This document shows, in pieces, positions 24,594 through 31,927 of a stretch of 34,051 nucleotides of DNA. The DNA is taken from assembly GCA_021793515.1 (NCBI GenBank), contig JAJYSP010000026.1, forward strand, positions 1 through 34,051, written 5' to 3'. Source of the stretch: Actinomycetes bacterium (GTDB lineage Bacteria; Actinomycetota; Acidimicrobiia; Acidimicrobiales; RAAP-2). How positions within the stretch are numbered: the first letter of the stretch is position 1; each line of letters begins with the position of its first letter. A program made the translations under genes and the position numbers. Below the pieces are notes generated by a model. The model saw nothing but the letters and a program-made list of their open reading frames with translations. It did not search any database and was not told where the DNA came from.

Positions 24594-25250
24594 ATGCGCA
24601 TTCTGGTCATCGAGGACGACGAGGCGATCGCCTCGGCTCTCGTCACGGGCCTAACCCGTGAGGGGTTCAGTCCCGTGCGCGCGGCCGACGGGGCGCGGGC
24701 CCTTCGGGAACTGCCGGCGGACTTTATCTTGCTCGACCTCGGACTACCCGACTGTGACGGCCTCGAGCTCTTCCAGCGTCTGCGGGAGGCGTCGAACGCT
24801 CCCATCATCATGGTCACGGCGCGCGGCGCTGAAGACGAGCGCATCGCCGGTCTCGACCTCGGCGCGGACGATTACGTGGTCAAACCCTTCGGCCTTCGTG
24901 AATTGATCGCGCGTATCAACGCCGTGCTCCGACGTACTTCCCCGGATAGCGAGCAGCGACCGCAGCGCCTCAACGCGGTGACGATCGATCGGCGCACCCG
25001 CACGGTGAGCGTCAATGACGTCGACATCGCGTGCACCCCGAAGGAGTACGCGATTCTCGAGTACCTGGCGCGCGACCCCGGCGCGGTCGTCACGCGACAG
25101 GAGCTCCTCAACGCGGTGTGGGGCCCCAACTGGTTCGGATCTAGGAAGATGATCGACGTCCACGTCGCCTCCCTGCGACGCAAGCTCGACCAGGCCGATC
25201 TCATTGAGACCCACCGGGGCATCGGCTTTCGCCTCGTCGTCGACTCGTGA
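24594..25250 (+). CDS. OmpR/PhoB-family response regulator
   Basis: This 218-residue regulator has a receiver domain (1-115) with acidic pocket Asp8-Asp9, phospho-acceptor Asp48 (FILLDLGLPD), Thr75 and Lys97 (VVKPFG). A winged-helix effector (about 125-217) follows, with TPKEYAILEYLARDPGAVVTRQELL, the recognition region KMIDVHVASLRRKL and the C-terminal hairpin THRGIGFRLV. All phosphorylation residues are present. The ATG is chosen from the -10 spacing and the correct first strand MRILVIEDD. Its TGA overlaps the GTG of the histidine kinase gene in GTGA. Four 11-bp tandem repeats after the kinase gene are a likely binding site. Confidence 0.93.
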   Translation: MRILVIEDDEAIASALVTGLTREGFSPVRAADGARALRELPADFILLDLGLPDCDGLELFQRLREASNAPIIMVTARGAEDERIAGLDLGADDYVVKPFGLRELIARINAVLRRTSPDSEQRPQRLNAVTIDRRTRTVSVNDVDIACTPKEYAILEYLARDPGAVVTRQELLNAVWGPNWFGSRKMIDVHVASLRRKLDQADLIETHRGIGFRLVVDS

Positions 25251-26617
25251 GACGCCGCCTCCTGCTCGGGTTCCTCCTTTTTGCAGTCGTCGCGATGGCG
25301 CTGCTCGTCATTCCGGTTGGCTACACACTGAACTCGAACGCCCGCTCTTCCACCCTCGTTGCCCTACGACGAGACACGAGTGCCCTCGCAACCGTGCTCG
25401 CCAACGACATTGGTCGCAATCGCATCGGCCAGGCCACGCGCGTCGCGCGAACCTACTCGCGCACCACGGGTCGCCAGATCCTGGTCCTCGAGGGTGCAAA
25501 GACGCTCATTGCGTCCAAGCAGAGCCAGGCGGGCGACCAGGAGATCGCCGGCATCGTCCAGCGTGTGGGGAGGGTCCAACTCTCGGGCGTAATCCCGCGA
25601 TCCTCGATCGAGGGTGCCCAGTACTACGTCGCGATGCGTCTGCCCCTCGACGCGGTGGCCGCCCGACGCCTCAGCACCGTGATCCTCGTTGTGACGTTCC
25701 CCGTTACCGTCGTGACGCGGGTGGTGCACAGCAACTGGTTCAACCTCGCGATCTACGGTCTGGTCATGCTTGCGGCCGCGGTCGCATTCGGCTTTCTCCT
25801 GTCCACGTCGCTCACGCGCCCACTACGCAACATCGGCCGCGCCGTCGAAGCGCTCGCAAGTGGACAACTACGCGTTCGGGCCCCCGTCGACGAGGGACCC
25901 GAAGAGCTTCGTCGACTCGCGGAGTCGATCAACGCGATGTCATCTCGGCTCGTTGACGCGCTCGAGGCGCAACGTTCCTTCGTCGCCGATGCGTCACACC
26001 AGCTGCGAACGCCACTCACTGCGTTGCAGATCCAGCTCGAGAACCTGCAAGAAGGCGACGGACCAATTACGCCCGCCGCCTTCGAGCCCGCACTCTCCGA
26101 GGTCAGCCGGCTTCGGTGGTTGGTCGAGTCACTCCTCGAACTGGCGCGAAACGAGTCTCGCGAGCCCCTGCTCGTTCCCGTTGATCTCGCACTCGTCGCA
26201 CAGTCGCGCGTCGCCTTTTGGCGTCCCCTCGCTGAAGAGCGGGGTCTCACCCTGGTCGCCTCGGCGAGCGCGTCACTGGAGGTCCTCGCCATGACCGGCG
26301 TCATCGAACAGGTGGTCGACAACCTGCTCTCCAACGCCTTCGACGCGACGGAGCCGGGGGGACGGATCTCCGTGGAGACGCGCGCAGTCGGAGCCGTCGG
26401 CGAGCTGCACGTCATCGACTCGGGCGTGGGCTTGAGCGACGAGGATCGCCATCACGCACTGCAACGCTTCTGGCGTGGACGTGACAATCACGCGGAGGGT
26501 TCGGGTCTCGGTCTCGCCATCGCCGACCAGCTCGTGCGTCTCTCGGCCGGGACGATCGAGCTTCGCGCGGCACCGGGCCACGGAATCGACGCGACGATCA
26601 GTTTGCAGCGCGTCTAG
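25247..26617 (+). CDS. sensor histidine kinase
   Basis: This 456-residue membrane kinase is the partner of the preceding regulator. Helix 1 is about 5-27, an extracytoplasmic sensor domain of unknown type spans about 28-160, and helix 2 is about 165-187. A HAMP domain follows (TSLTRPLRNIGRAVEALASG to about 240). The dimerisation helix carries His251 in DASHQLRTPLTAL, and the ATPase domain has DNLLSNAFDAT (N box), DSGVGLSDED (G1) and GSGLGLAIADQL (G2). It belongs to the HPK1 (EnvZ/PhoR-like) class. The GTG start overlaps the regulator stop by four bases. The signal is unknown. Confidence 0.92.
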   Translation: MRRRLLLGFLLFAVVAMALLVIPVGYTLNSNARSSTLVALRRDTSALATVLANDIGRNRIGQATRVARTYSRTTGRQILVLEGAKTLIASKQSQAGDQEIAGIVQRVGRVQLSGVIPRSSIEGAQYYVAMRLPLDAVAARRLSTVILVVTFPVTVVTRVVHSNWFNLAIYGLVMLAAAVAFGFLLSTSLTRPLRNIGRAVEALASGQLRVRAPVDEGPEELRRLAESINAMSSRLVDALEAQRSFVADASHQLRTPLTALQIQLENLQEGDGPITPAAFEPALSEVSRLRWLVESLLELARNESREPLLVPVDLALVAQSRVAFWRPLAEERGLTLVASASASLEVLAMTGVIEQVVDNLLSNAFDATEPGGRISVETRAVGAVGELHVIDSGVGLSDEDRHHALQRFWRGRDNHAEGSGLGLAIADQLVRLSAGTIELRAAPGHGIDATISLQRV

Positions 26618-26639
26618 ACAGCGAGGCCCCAGCCACTTC

Positions 26640-26683
26640 GTGAGAGGTCGGTGAGAAGCGCGTAAGAGGACGATGAGGATTCA
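26640..26683 (+). promoter_or_regulatory. four tandem 11-bp direct repeats, likely response-regulator operator
   Basis: Consecutive 11-base units begin at 26640 (GTGAGAGGTCG), 26651 (GTGAGAAGCGC), 26662 (GTAAGAGGACG) and 26673 (ATGAGGATTCA). The first six bases are conserved (GTGAGA, GTGAGA, GTAAGA, ATGAGG) in exact phase with one DNA turn. Head-to-tail repeats at 11-bp period are how PhoB/OmpR-type dimers bind DNA. The array lies 22 bases after the kinase stop and upstream of the small exported protein gene. Confidence 0.65.
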
Positions 26684-26710
26684 CCCCACGTCGGAAACCT
26701 TTGCCATTTC

Positions 26711-26740
26711 TTGGACAAATCTGCGTCCTCACCAGAGTGT
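26711..26740 (+). promoter_or_regulatory. candidate promoter for the small exported protein
   Basis: TTGGAC (26711-26716) and GAGTGT (26735-26740) are separated by 18 bases, downstream of the 11-bp repeats, leaving a leader of about 85 bases. The -10 is weak, as expected for an activator-dependent promoter. The assignment is tentative. Confidence 0.35.
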
Positions 26741-26831
26741 TCACACCGTTACCGTCGAAGCGAGCGTTCATTCGACCCCACCGCGGGGGGCCGGTGACGA
26801 CCACCAACATCGAGACCATTAGGAGACCACC

Positions 26832-27206
26832 ATGAACACCAAGTTTGCCAAGATTGTCCTGCCAGCCGTACTTTCGATTGGCACAGTCGGGGCGACGGCG
26901 CTCGCCACGACCGCGAGCGCTGCGACCACCACCACGGTCAAGCACGCGAAGACCGCCGCTAAGAAGCACGCGCCGGTCGCGAAGCCGGCCGTGTCCCTCT
27001 CGGGCACCATTGTGAAAGCCGAGGCCACGAAGTACGCCTTCTGGTTCAAGGTCGGCACCAAGACGTACCGCGTCAGCTTCACCGCGAAGACCTCAATCAC
27101 TGGGGGCACCGCGGCGTCGCTCGTTAAGGGAAAGAACGTCACTGTCAAAGGCGTCGAGCTCGGCAAGACCAGTTCGGTGATTCGCGCGACCAGCATCACG
27201 GCGTAG
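26832..27206 (+). CDS. small exported protein with a DUF5666-like beta domain
   Basis: This 124-residue protein has a typical signal peptide (MNTKFAKIVLPAVLSIGTVG with cleavage near TASAA, about residue 30), a Lys/Ala-rich linker (about 35-52) and a compact beta-rich domain (VSLSGTIVKAEATKYAFWFKV to the end) resembling OB-like DUF5666 domains. There are no Cys, so it is probably a secreted or cell-wall-associated soluble protein; the basic linker might bind wall polymers. AGGAGA lies eight bases before the ATG. It follows the two-component genes and the 11-bp repeats and is closed by a strong terminator. It is the obvious candidate target of that system, by inference. Confidence 0.75.
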   Translation: MNTKFAKIVLPAVLSIGTVGATALATTASAATTTTVKHAKTAAKKHAPVAKPAVSLSGTIVKAEATKYAFWFKVGTKTYRVSFTAKTSITGGTAASLVKGKNVTVKGVELGKTSSVIRATSITA

Positions 27207-27224
27207 GCCACCTAGTACCTACGA

Positions 27225-27266
27225 CTGCGCGCCGGGCCATCGAGCCCGGCGCGCAGGCGTCTTTTT
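27225..27266 (+). terminator. strong intrinsic terminator
   Basis: CTGCGCGCCGGGC and GCCCGGCGCGCAG form a perfect 13-bp stem around CATCGA, followed after five bases by TTTTT (27262-27266). It begins 18 bases after the stop of the small exported protein. Confidence 0.92.
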
Positions 27267-27364
27267 GTGGCCGTGATCGCGAACTTGCAACCGCGACGTC
27301 GAAACGGCGCAAGGTCGCCCATCGACTCCTACCCATGGCCCGAGGGTGACCGGTCGATTTCACG

Positions 27365-27505
27365 TCACGTCAAACCCTCGTGTGCCACCGACCTAGTGAC
27401 CGAGTCGTCGATAGCGAACTCGACCTCGTCAGGTTCAGCACCGAAGTCGCCGTCGAGGGCGATCAGTCGAATCGCCTCACGGCAAGGCTTGGAGCCACTG
27501 GTCAA
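27365..27505 (-). CDS. short acidic ORF or gene remnant after the small hydrolase
   Basis: Overlapping the end of the hydrolase gene on the same strand, a frame of about 46 residues reads from a possible TTG at 27505. It contains REAIRLIALDGDF and DEVEFAIDDSV, acidic and protein-like with coding-type third positions. No ribosome site or family is recognised. It may be the tail of a gene that has lost its front, or a tiny antitoxin-like protein. The sequence from 27267 to 27364 shows nothing further. Confidence 0.3.
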   Translation of the reverse strand: MTSGSKPCREAIRLIALDGDFGAEPDEVEFAIDDSVTRSVAHEGLT

Positions 27506-28037
27506 TCGCTCGGGTGACCTCGACGTGCAGCTCCGCGCTTCGCACCGCGTCGTGGGTGAACATTCCGTGGTCCCCGCCTTCAATCTCGATGACGTCCCCG
27601 CCGACCGTGTGCGCGACGTTTCGGTCCCACGCCGGATCTCGAGACCCGCCGATCAGTAACTGTCGGCCCGAGTTGTGAGTCATCGCGTCGACGACGTCGG
27701 TTAGGTGCAGCAGTGGGGTCAGCCAGATTGCGTCGTAGCTGTGCAGGGATGCGTACTTCGCGCTGCAGGTGCCGAGCGATTTCCCGATGACCAGCACTCG
27801 ACCGTCGAACGTCCCGACTGCCTCCATCAGTTGACTGCCCACCCAGTCAATCATTGCGATGCCGTCCGTTTCTGGTGCACGCCACGACACCGCGCGCACG
27901 CGCCACCTACGCTGAGCCGCCGCCTCGCCCGCGAAGGTGAGTAAGGGCATCGTCGCCGGATAGTTCCGGCCCGGAAGGAGGACTGCGAGTCCAGCCTCGT
28001 CATCGATCTCGACCGGCCAATCGACGTACTCACTCAC
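27477..28037 (-). CDS. small alpha/beta-hydrolase-fold protein
   Basis: This 186-residue protein has a compact alpha/beta-hydrolase core: VLLPGRNYPATMPLL near residues 20-33 (oxyanion region), nucleophile Ser87 in VIGKSLGT, an acid in IGGSRDPAWD and His in GGDHGMF. Length is at the lower limit for the fold, as in dienelactone-hydrolase-like or RBBP9-type small hydrolases. The substrate is unknown. The GTG at 28037 overlaps the stop of a short upstream frame in GTGA, which suggests translational coupling. Codon use is less G/C-biased than in the left part of the window. Confidence 0.75.
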   Translation of the reverse strand: MSEYVDWPVEIDDEAGLAVLLPGRNYPATMPLLTFAGEAAAQRRWRVRAVSWRAPETDGIAMIDWVGSQLMEAVGTFDGRVLVIGKSLGTCSAKYASLHSYDAIWLTPLLHLTDVVDAMTHNSGRQLLIGGSRDPAWDRNVAHTVGGDVIEIEGGDHGMFTHDAVRSAELHVEVTRAIDQWLQALP

Positions 28038-28273
28038 GCTCGAATCCCCTTGTCCCCGGTATCTACAATTTGCTCGACTCCTCGAGGGAGTCCGGCCCTT
28101 AGGAGAACGTATTCGACGTTTCGCGAGTCTCGCTCGACGGTGACGGTACTATTCAGCCCATGGAGGTGAAGCAGGTGTCCCCATGGGTACTGCGCGAGCG
28201 TCGGACTATCCCCTAGAGGGAAGATGCTCATCGTTAGGACGCCGCTCGTCATAAGTGAGGGATCCACTCCCAT
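28034..28273 (-). CDS. short ORF coupled to the hydrolase, starting inside a repeat
   Basis: A frame of up to 79 residues ends in a TGA overlapping the hydrolase GTG by four bases. Its C-terminal half (TVTVERDSRNVEYVLLRAGL, then GVEQIVDTGDKG) is protein-like; the N-terminal part is not. Possible ATG starts are at 28273, 28252 and 28231, none with a good ribosome site. The first lies inside the intergenic repeat that covers 28260-28376, so the original front of the gene may have been replaced by the repeat. It could be a truncated pseudogene or a small real gene; no family is recognised. Confidence 0.4.
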   Translation of the reverse strand: MGVDPSLMTSGVLTMSIFPLGDSPTLAQYPWGHLLHLHGLNSTVTVERDSRNVEYVLLRAGLPRGVEQIVDTGDKGIRA

Positions 28274-28376
28274 AAACCCGGCGGGGGTTTACGAAACTCT
28301 CAGCGCCTTGCCACCACGGGGCTCTGGTAACGCGCCCCTCGGTCTCCCCACACGATTTCGCGCATGTTGACCACAC
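28260..28376. repeat. dispersed intergenic repeat, copy A
   Basis: Read on the minus strand it contains, in order, GTGTGGTC, 12 bases, ATCGTGTGG, a variable GC-rich part, GAGTTTCGTAAAC, CCCCGCCG, GTTTA and AGTGGATCC. The same blocks, in the same order and orientation and with the same 12-base spacing, recur at 32982-33103. The AAACCC/GGGTTT part can form a hairpin. No transposase is present. It may be a MITE-like element, a recombination site or a structured RNA. Confidence 0.65.
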
Positions 28377-28415
28377 AGTGGACCTCCGTGAGGAGCAAGA
28401 GGGCCTGAGTCACCC

Positions 28416-29348
28416 TCATATCAGCGGATCCCAAGCGACGACATCGAAAGGCAGTGGTGGAGTCCGGAAGATGCCCCTGTTATCCAGGTTGAGGTGAATC
28501 TCGATAGCCCACCGGCCGGGAGGTGTCGCGTAGCCAAGAAGAGGATCGCTCGACGCAGTCCCTACGAGCAGCGGCACGTCGATCACGCGGTCCGGCGGGA
28601 TCCGGAACTCTATGCCCGGCATCGTCTGAGCGAATTCAAACGCCCCAACCACGACCTCAGATTGTGGATCGACGATGTAGGCCGTCACGGCGCCGTTGGT
28701 CAAGACCGCGATCTCCGTGGACCCCGCGTTGTGAATGTGGACAACGCTCCTGAGGTGCTCGCCTGTCTTGACCGTTAGTCCCTCGTCGATCGAGACATGG
28801 ATCTCGTCTGGCAGGAGAGGGGATCGCTGGGGCGCCACTCGACTGCGTGCCGGCACGTCTGGGTCGAACCAGTTCGGATCGGGATAGCCCAAGAAGCCCA
28901 CCGTGAGTTGGACGGCGTCGCCATAAGAATTGAGGAGGTCCTGTGCCAGTTTCAGTTGGTTAGCTCGGAGGCTGATCTTGACGTGACCCTTGACAATCCC
29001 AGTGCTCTTGATCGAACCCCGCTCGGTAGTCGCTGCCATACGGCGCACTTCAGCGTGGATCCCTTCGATGTGGGTCCGGTCATAGCGGGTCCCGCGGACC
29101 TCGAGCTGGCTCGGATACGACACGAGACGTCGGAGCGCCGCTTCGTGTTCGTCGACGTCGTCGCCCGCGAACGCTGCCACGATGTGTACTGGCGGCTCAT
29201 TCTCGAGCCAGAGGTCGACAAACGCGTCGAGGTGAGCTTCGCCGTAACGGCGCACGACGTCGATGTCCTGTCCCAGCTTGGCGTGCTCTTGCTCGAGAAC
29301 GCTGAATGGCGCCTCGACAGCGTCGCTGTGGTCTGATTCCTCGTTCAC
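28416..29348 (-). CDS. two-domain protein of unknown function
   Basis: This 310-residue protein has no signal peptide. The N-terminal part (about 12-150) contains VHIVAAFAGDDVDEHEAALRRLV and LEVRGTRYDRTHIEGIHAEV, a pattern met in uncharacterised actinobacterial proteins that also carry LRANQLKLAQDLL-type segments. The C-terminal part (about 185-310) is beta-rich and Ig-like, with EHLRSVVHIHNAG, AVTAYIVDP and PPGRWAIEIHLNL, suggesting a binding module. I cannot name the family. The GTG at 29348 has GGGAG about ten bases upstream. It lies 30 bases downstream of the exported-protein gene on the same strand, so the two probably form an operon. It is inside the repeat-bracketed block. Confidence 0.7.
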   Translation of the reverse strand: MNEESDHSDAVEAPFSVLEQEHAKLGQDIDVVRRYGEAHLDAFVDLWLENEPPVHIVAAFAGDDVDEHEAALRRLVSYPSQLEVRGTRYDRTHIEGIHAEVRRMAATTERGSIKSTGIVKGHVKISLRANQLKLAQDLLNSYGDAVQLTVGFLGYPDPNWFDPDVPARSRVAPQRSPLLPDEIHVSIDEGLTVKTGEHLRSVVHIHNAGSTEIAVLTNGAVTAYIVDPQSEVVVGAFEFAQTMPGIEFRIPPDRVIDVPLLVGTASSDPLLGYATPPGRWAIEIHLNLDNRGIFRTPPLPFDVVAWDPLI

Positions 29349-29378
29349 ACCTGTGAGTCTCCCTTCCTCGCCCCGGGA

Positions 29379-30245
29379 CTAGCGAGTCGCGCGGATGGGG
29401 CCAGTTTGGTCGTGCAGGATCTTGGTCGTCGAAGTCACGAGCGGTGGCGGAGCTCCGGGACTGCTCGATGGTCCCAAGTGGATCACCTCGTTGATGCTTG
29501 CGGGGCGAGGGCAGAACGCTCCGAGCAGTTCCTCGGGGATCTGTCCGATGATGGACACGGTCACCGACTTCGCGTTGCCGCTCGAACTGCTCCCGGAAAG
29601 CCAGCCACAGGCCGGCGGGCTCACCGTGACGTGGAGATTGGAGCCGCGCAGCGGTCCGTCCTGCACCCAGGGGACCGAGACCTGTTCGGTCGCGACCTCC
29701 AGCATCGAGTTCATCAGCGTGCCGCAGGGGGCGCTCCGGGCGATGTAGACAACCGCGGGCGGGCTCGTGAAGGCAACGTTCCGAGGGGCGGGCACGTCTC
29801 CGATCACGACGACCGCTTCGCCGGCGCTCGGGAGCGGCGGCAGCTTCGCCAACTCCTGACCGCTTCTCGCAGGACAACTCGTCGCATCGCCCTTGACCGT
29901 CGCGAACCCGATCCAGGCGGGCAGGTTCTCAATTGACTTGATGGACCCGAAATGCTTGGTGATCGTGACCAGTCCGAAACCCAACACCTGTTGGCGGTAG
30001 CCGGCGATCTGCGAGGTGGCCCAAATGACGGTCGAGATTGCCCGAGGATTCATGGTCGGCTTCACCGATGCAGGCGCGGGCGTGATGGTGACGACGCCAC
30101 CATCCAGCTTCACGGTGCTCGCGAATCGGTCGTGGATGACGTCGTGTGTCGATGGAGAAGAGCCCGCGGCGCCCGGCCGCGTTCCGTTCGACTGCGATTG
30201 AGTTCCGATGATGGACCCCCCGACGATGAGGGTTGTCGCCAACAC
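29379..30245 (-). CDS. membrane-anchored exported protein of unknown function
   Basis: This protein of about 288 residues has an N-terminal hydrophobic helix (VLATTLIVGGSIIGTQ) and an extracytoplasmic part of about 265 residues with a few Cys, a Ser/Gly-rich loop (SGSSSSGN) and Pro-rich stretches. No domain is recognised. The first standard start is the GTG at 30245, which falls inside the hydrophobic helix. The frame stays open upstream and reads GRTWRWFIAG, a natural basic/aromatic lead-in, back to a stop about 85 bases earlier, without any ATG, GTG or TTG. The true N-terminus may thus use an unusual start (see findings). It is followed by the two-domain gene on the same strand. Confidence 0.65.
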   Translation of the reverse strand: MLATTLIVGGSIIGTQSQSNGTRPGAAGSSPSTHDVIHDRFASTVKLDGGVVTITPAPASVKPTMNPRAISTVIWATSQIAGYRQQVLGFGLVTITKHFGSIKSIENLPAWIGFATVKGDATSCPARSGQELAKLPPLPSAGEAVVVIGDVPAPRNVAFTSPPAVVYIARSAPCGTLMNSMLEVATEQVSVPWVQDGPLRGSNLHVTVSPPACGWLSGSSSSGNAKSVTVSIIGQIPEELLGAFCPRPASINEVIHLGPSSSPGAPPPLVTSTTKILHDQTGPIRATR

Positions 30246-30552
30246 GCCGGCGATGAACCATCGCCAGGTTCGGCCCGTCGTGGCGGGGGCTGCTATGGGG
30301 CAATAGTACCGACGACGACGTGGTCAGACCATGGGGGATGTTCACGAGATCCGCGGCGACGCGCCCCTTCTGTGCTTCGTCTCCACGTCCCTGGCGCTAG
30401 CGCACGGTCGCGAGAAAGTCCGGAGCACGCGCTGCGGTCCTGGTGGACAGTGAATTGGGTTGGCCCAGGAACGTGCGCCATCGCTCCCACCGTGTTTGGC
30501 GCCGCGGCCGTTGGTAGCGTCCGTAGGTAGGGCATCTTCGAAGGAGCGCCAC
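30246..30552. other. divergent intergenic region without a recognised gene
   Basis: These 307 bases separate the minus-strand exported protein from the plus-strand small ORF. The first 50 or so bases probably encode the natural N-terminus of the minus-strand protein. TACTAT (minus strand, about 30301-30306) could be its -10. Several overlapping frames exist, but none has a ribosome site or convincing codon use. Confidence 0.4.
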
Positions 30553-30744
30553 ATGAACCACGGACCGGTCGAGTGGCAGTTTCCAGTGTCAAAATGGGAA
30601 CAGAGGTTGCGGCGCTTGCGATACCGATTGCGGCCGCCTATCCGCCCTGGGCTCAATCGACTCCAAAGGGCGATCTGGCGCCTGCAGCGACTTCTCCTTG
30701 GCGACAACAATCGTCGAAAGGCACTAAGGCGACGAAACTCGTAG
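30553..30744 (+). CDS. arginine-rich small protein, tentative
   Basis: A 63-residue frame starts at an ATG with AAGGAG seven bases upstream, one of the better ribosome sites in this part. The product is very basic, with repeated Arg/Leu patterns (EQRLRRLRYRLRPP and RLQRAIWRLQRLLLG) that would form amphipathic helices, and ends RRKALRRRNS. It could bind nucleic acid or membranes. Third-position G/C is only moderate and an alternative frame overlaps it, so it may be a chance ORF. Confidence 0.4.
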   Translation: MNHGPVEWQFPVSKWEQRLRRLRYRLRPPIRPGLNRLQRAIWRLQRLLLGDNNRRKALRRRNS

Positions 30745-30816
30745 GACGCACCAGTACGGCGGCACTGCCGAGTCAATGCGAACGGTTGAATGCCAAGGGT
30801 GTGGGAGCATTTGCCA

Positions 30817-31764
30817 ATGGTCGGTGCCGACTCACCTGACGACGTCGACCTGGCGTCGGCGAGAGTGACTCGTCGTCGCCTGCTCTACTGGCTCGCCGGA
30901 GGCATCGGCGCTGTCGTCGTCGGTGGTGCCGCCGGTGTCGAGTTGGTGAATCACGGCGTCTTGCCGGGTAAGCAGATACTCGACCAGCTCGATGGTGCCT
31001 GCTCCGTACCGACCCCGGCCCTGTCCTTCGCTTCGTTAGGACCGAGCGAGTCGGGCCGGTTCTTCTCTGGCGCGAGGCGTCGGTCGGTCGGCTACACCAT
31101 CGCCTACCCGCCGGGGCACGGACCGGGGGACGAGTTACCTCTGGTCGTGATGCTCCATGGATTCGGAGACAACCACACGACCGCATTGAAGGGGATGACG
31201 CCGGATCAGGCGGTGGCGCTGCGGTCGAACGGTCAGCTTCTCGCGCCGATGGCGTTGGTCACCGTCGACGGTGGCAACGGGTACTGGAATCCCCATCCCG
31301 GCGACGACCCCATGGCGATGGTGGTCGACGAACTCATTCCCTTCTGCCAGCGAAAGAGGCTCGGCGTCGCTCAAAACCAGATCGGGATGATGGGGATATC
31401 GATGGGTGGATATGGCGCCCTCGCTATCGCCGAAGGGTATCCAGGTCTCGTGTCGGCAGTCGCGGTGATCAGCCCTGCCATCTGGACTTCTTATTCGCAG
31501 GCGCGCGCTGCCAGTGCCGGAGCCTTTGCGTCCGCGTCGGCCTTTGCCAAAGGTGACGTCATCGCGCACGCCCACTCGCTACAGGGCATCCCCGTGCGGG
31601 TTGCGTCTGGCGTCGATGATCCATTCCACCCGGGAGTTGAGAAACTGGTCGGCGTACTCCCTGCGGACAGTACCGTGGTGTTCTCCGCTGGCTGTCACAC
31701 GGATCCGTTCTTCTTGGAACAGGAGCCGCCATCGTTGGTCTTCCTTTCGCGTCACCTCACGTGA
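30817..31764 (+). CDS. exported alpha/beta-hydrolase-fold esterase
   Basis: This protein of about 315 residues resembles the esterase D / antigen-85-like group. The N-terminus has RVTRRRLLYWLAGGIGAVVVGG, an Arg-rich region followed by a hydrophobic helix, possibly a Tat-type signal or an anchor. The catalytic domain shows LPLVVMLHGFGDNHTT, nucleophile Ser in MGISMGGYGAL, an acid in SGVDDPFHPG and His in AGCHTDPFF. Related enzymes act on short acyl esters, polyhydroxyalkanoate-like polymers or mycolates; the substrate here is unknown. I chose the ATG at 30817 because GGGAG lies about ten bases upstream; an in-frame ATG at 30790 has none. It sits inside the repeat-bracketed block. Confidence 0.82.
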   Translation: MVGADSPDDVDLASARVTRRRLLYWLAGGIGAVVVGGAAGVELVNHGVLPGKQILDQLDGACSVPTPALSFASLGPSESGRFFSGARRRSVGYTIAYPPGHGPGDELPLVVMLHGFGDNHTTALKGMTPDQAVALRSNGQLLAPMALVTVDGGNGYWNPHPGDDPMAMVVDELIPFCQRKRLGVAQNQIGMMGISMGGYGALAIAEGYPGLVSAVAVISPAIWTSYSQARAASAGAFASASAFAKGDVIAHAHSLQGIPVRVASGVDDPFHPGVEKLVGVLPADSTVVFSAGCHTDPFFLEQEPPSLVFLSRHLT

Positions 31765-31927
31765 CGCCACGTTCACGCCGGGTCCCTCGACGGGCGTGCG
31801 GGTTCATGTACCGCCTCCGACACCGGTAGGCGACAGATGACAACACAAGTGCACGCCTGACACCGTCCTCACCGTCATTTGATGAAAAGATTCGCACGGC
31901 GGGGGCACACGGCTACATGGCAGTGAG

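Noticed and set aside
25204-25956. 250-residue plus-strand ORF across the start of the kinase gene
   Set aside because: It is a frame shadow of the histidine kinase, rich in Arg, Pro and His, with no ribosome site and no domain.
30573-30839. alternative plus-strand frame of 88 residues over the arginine-rich ORF
   Set aside because: It lacks a ribosome site and runs into the start of the esterase gene; neither frame is strong, but the one at 30553 has better signals.
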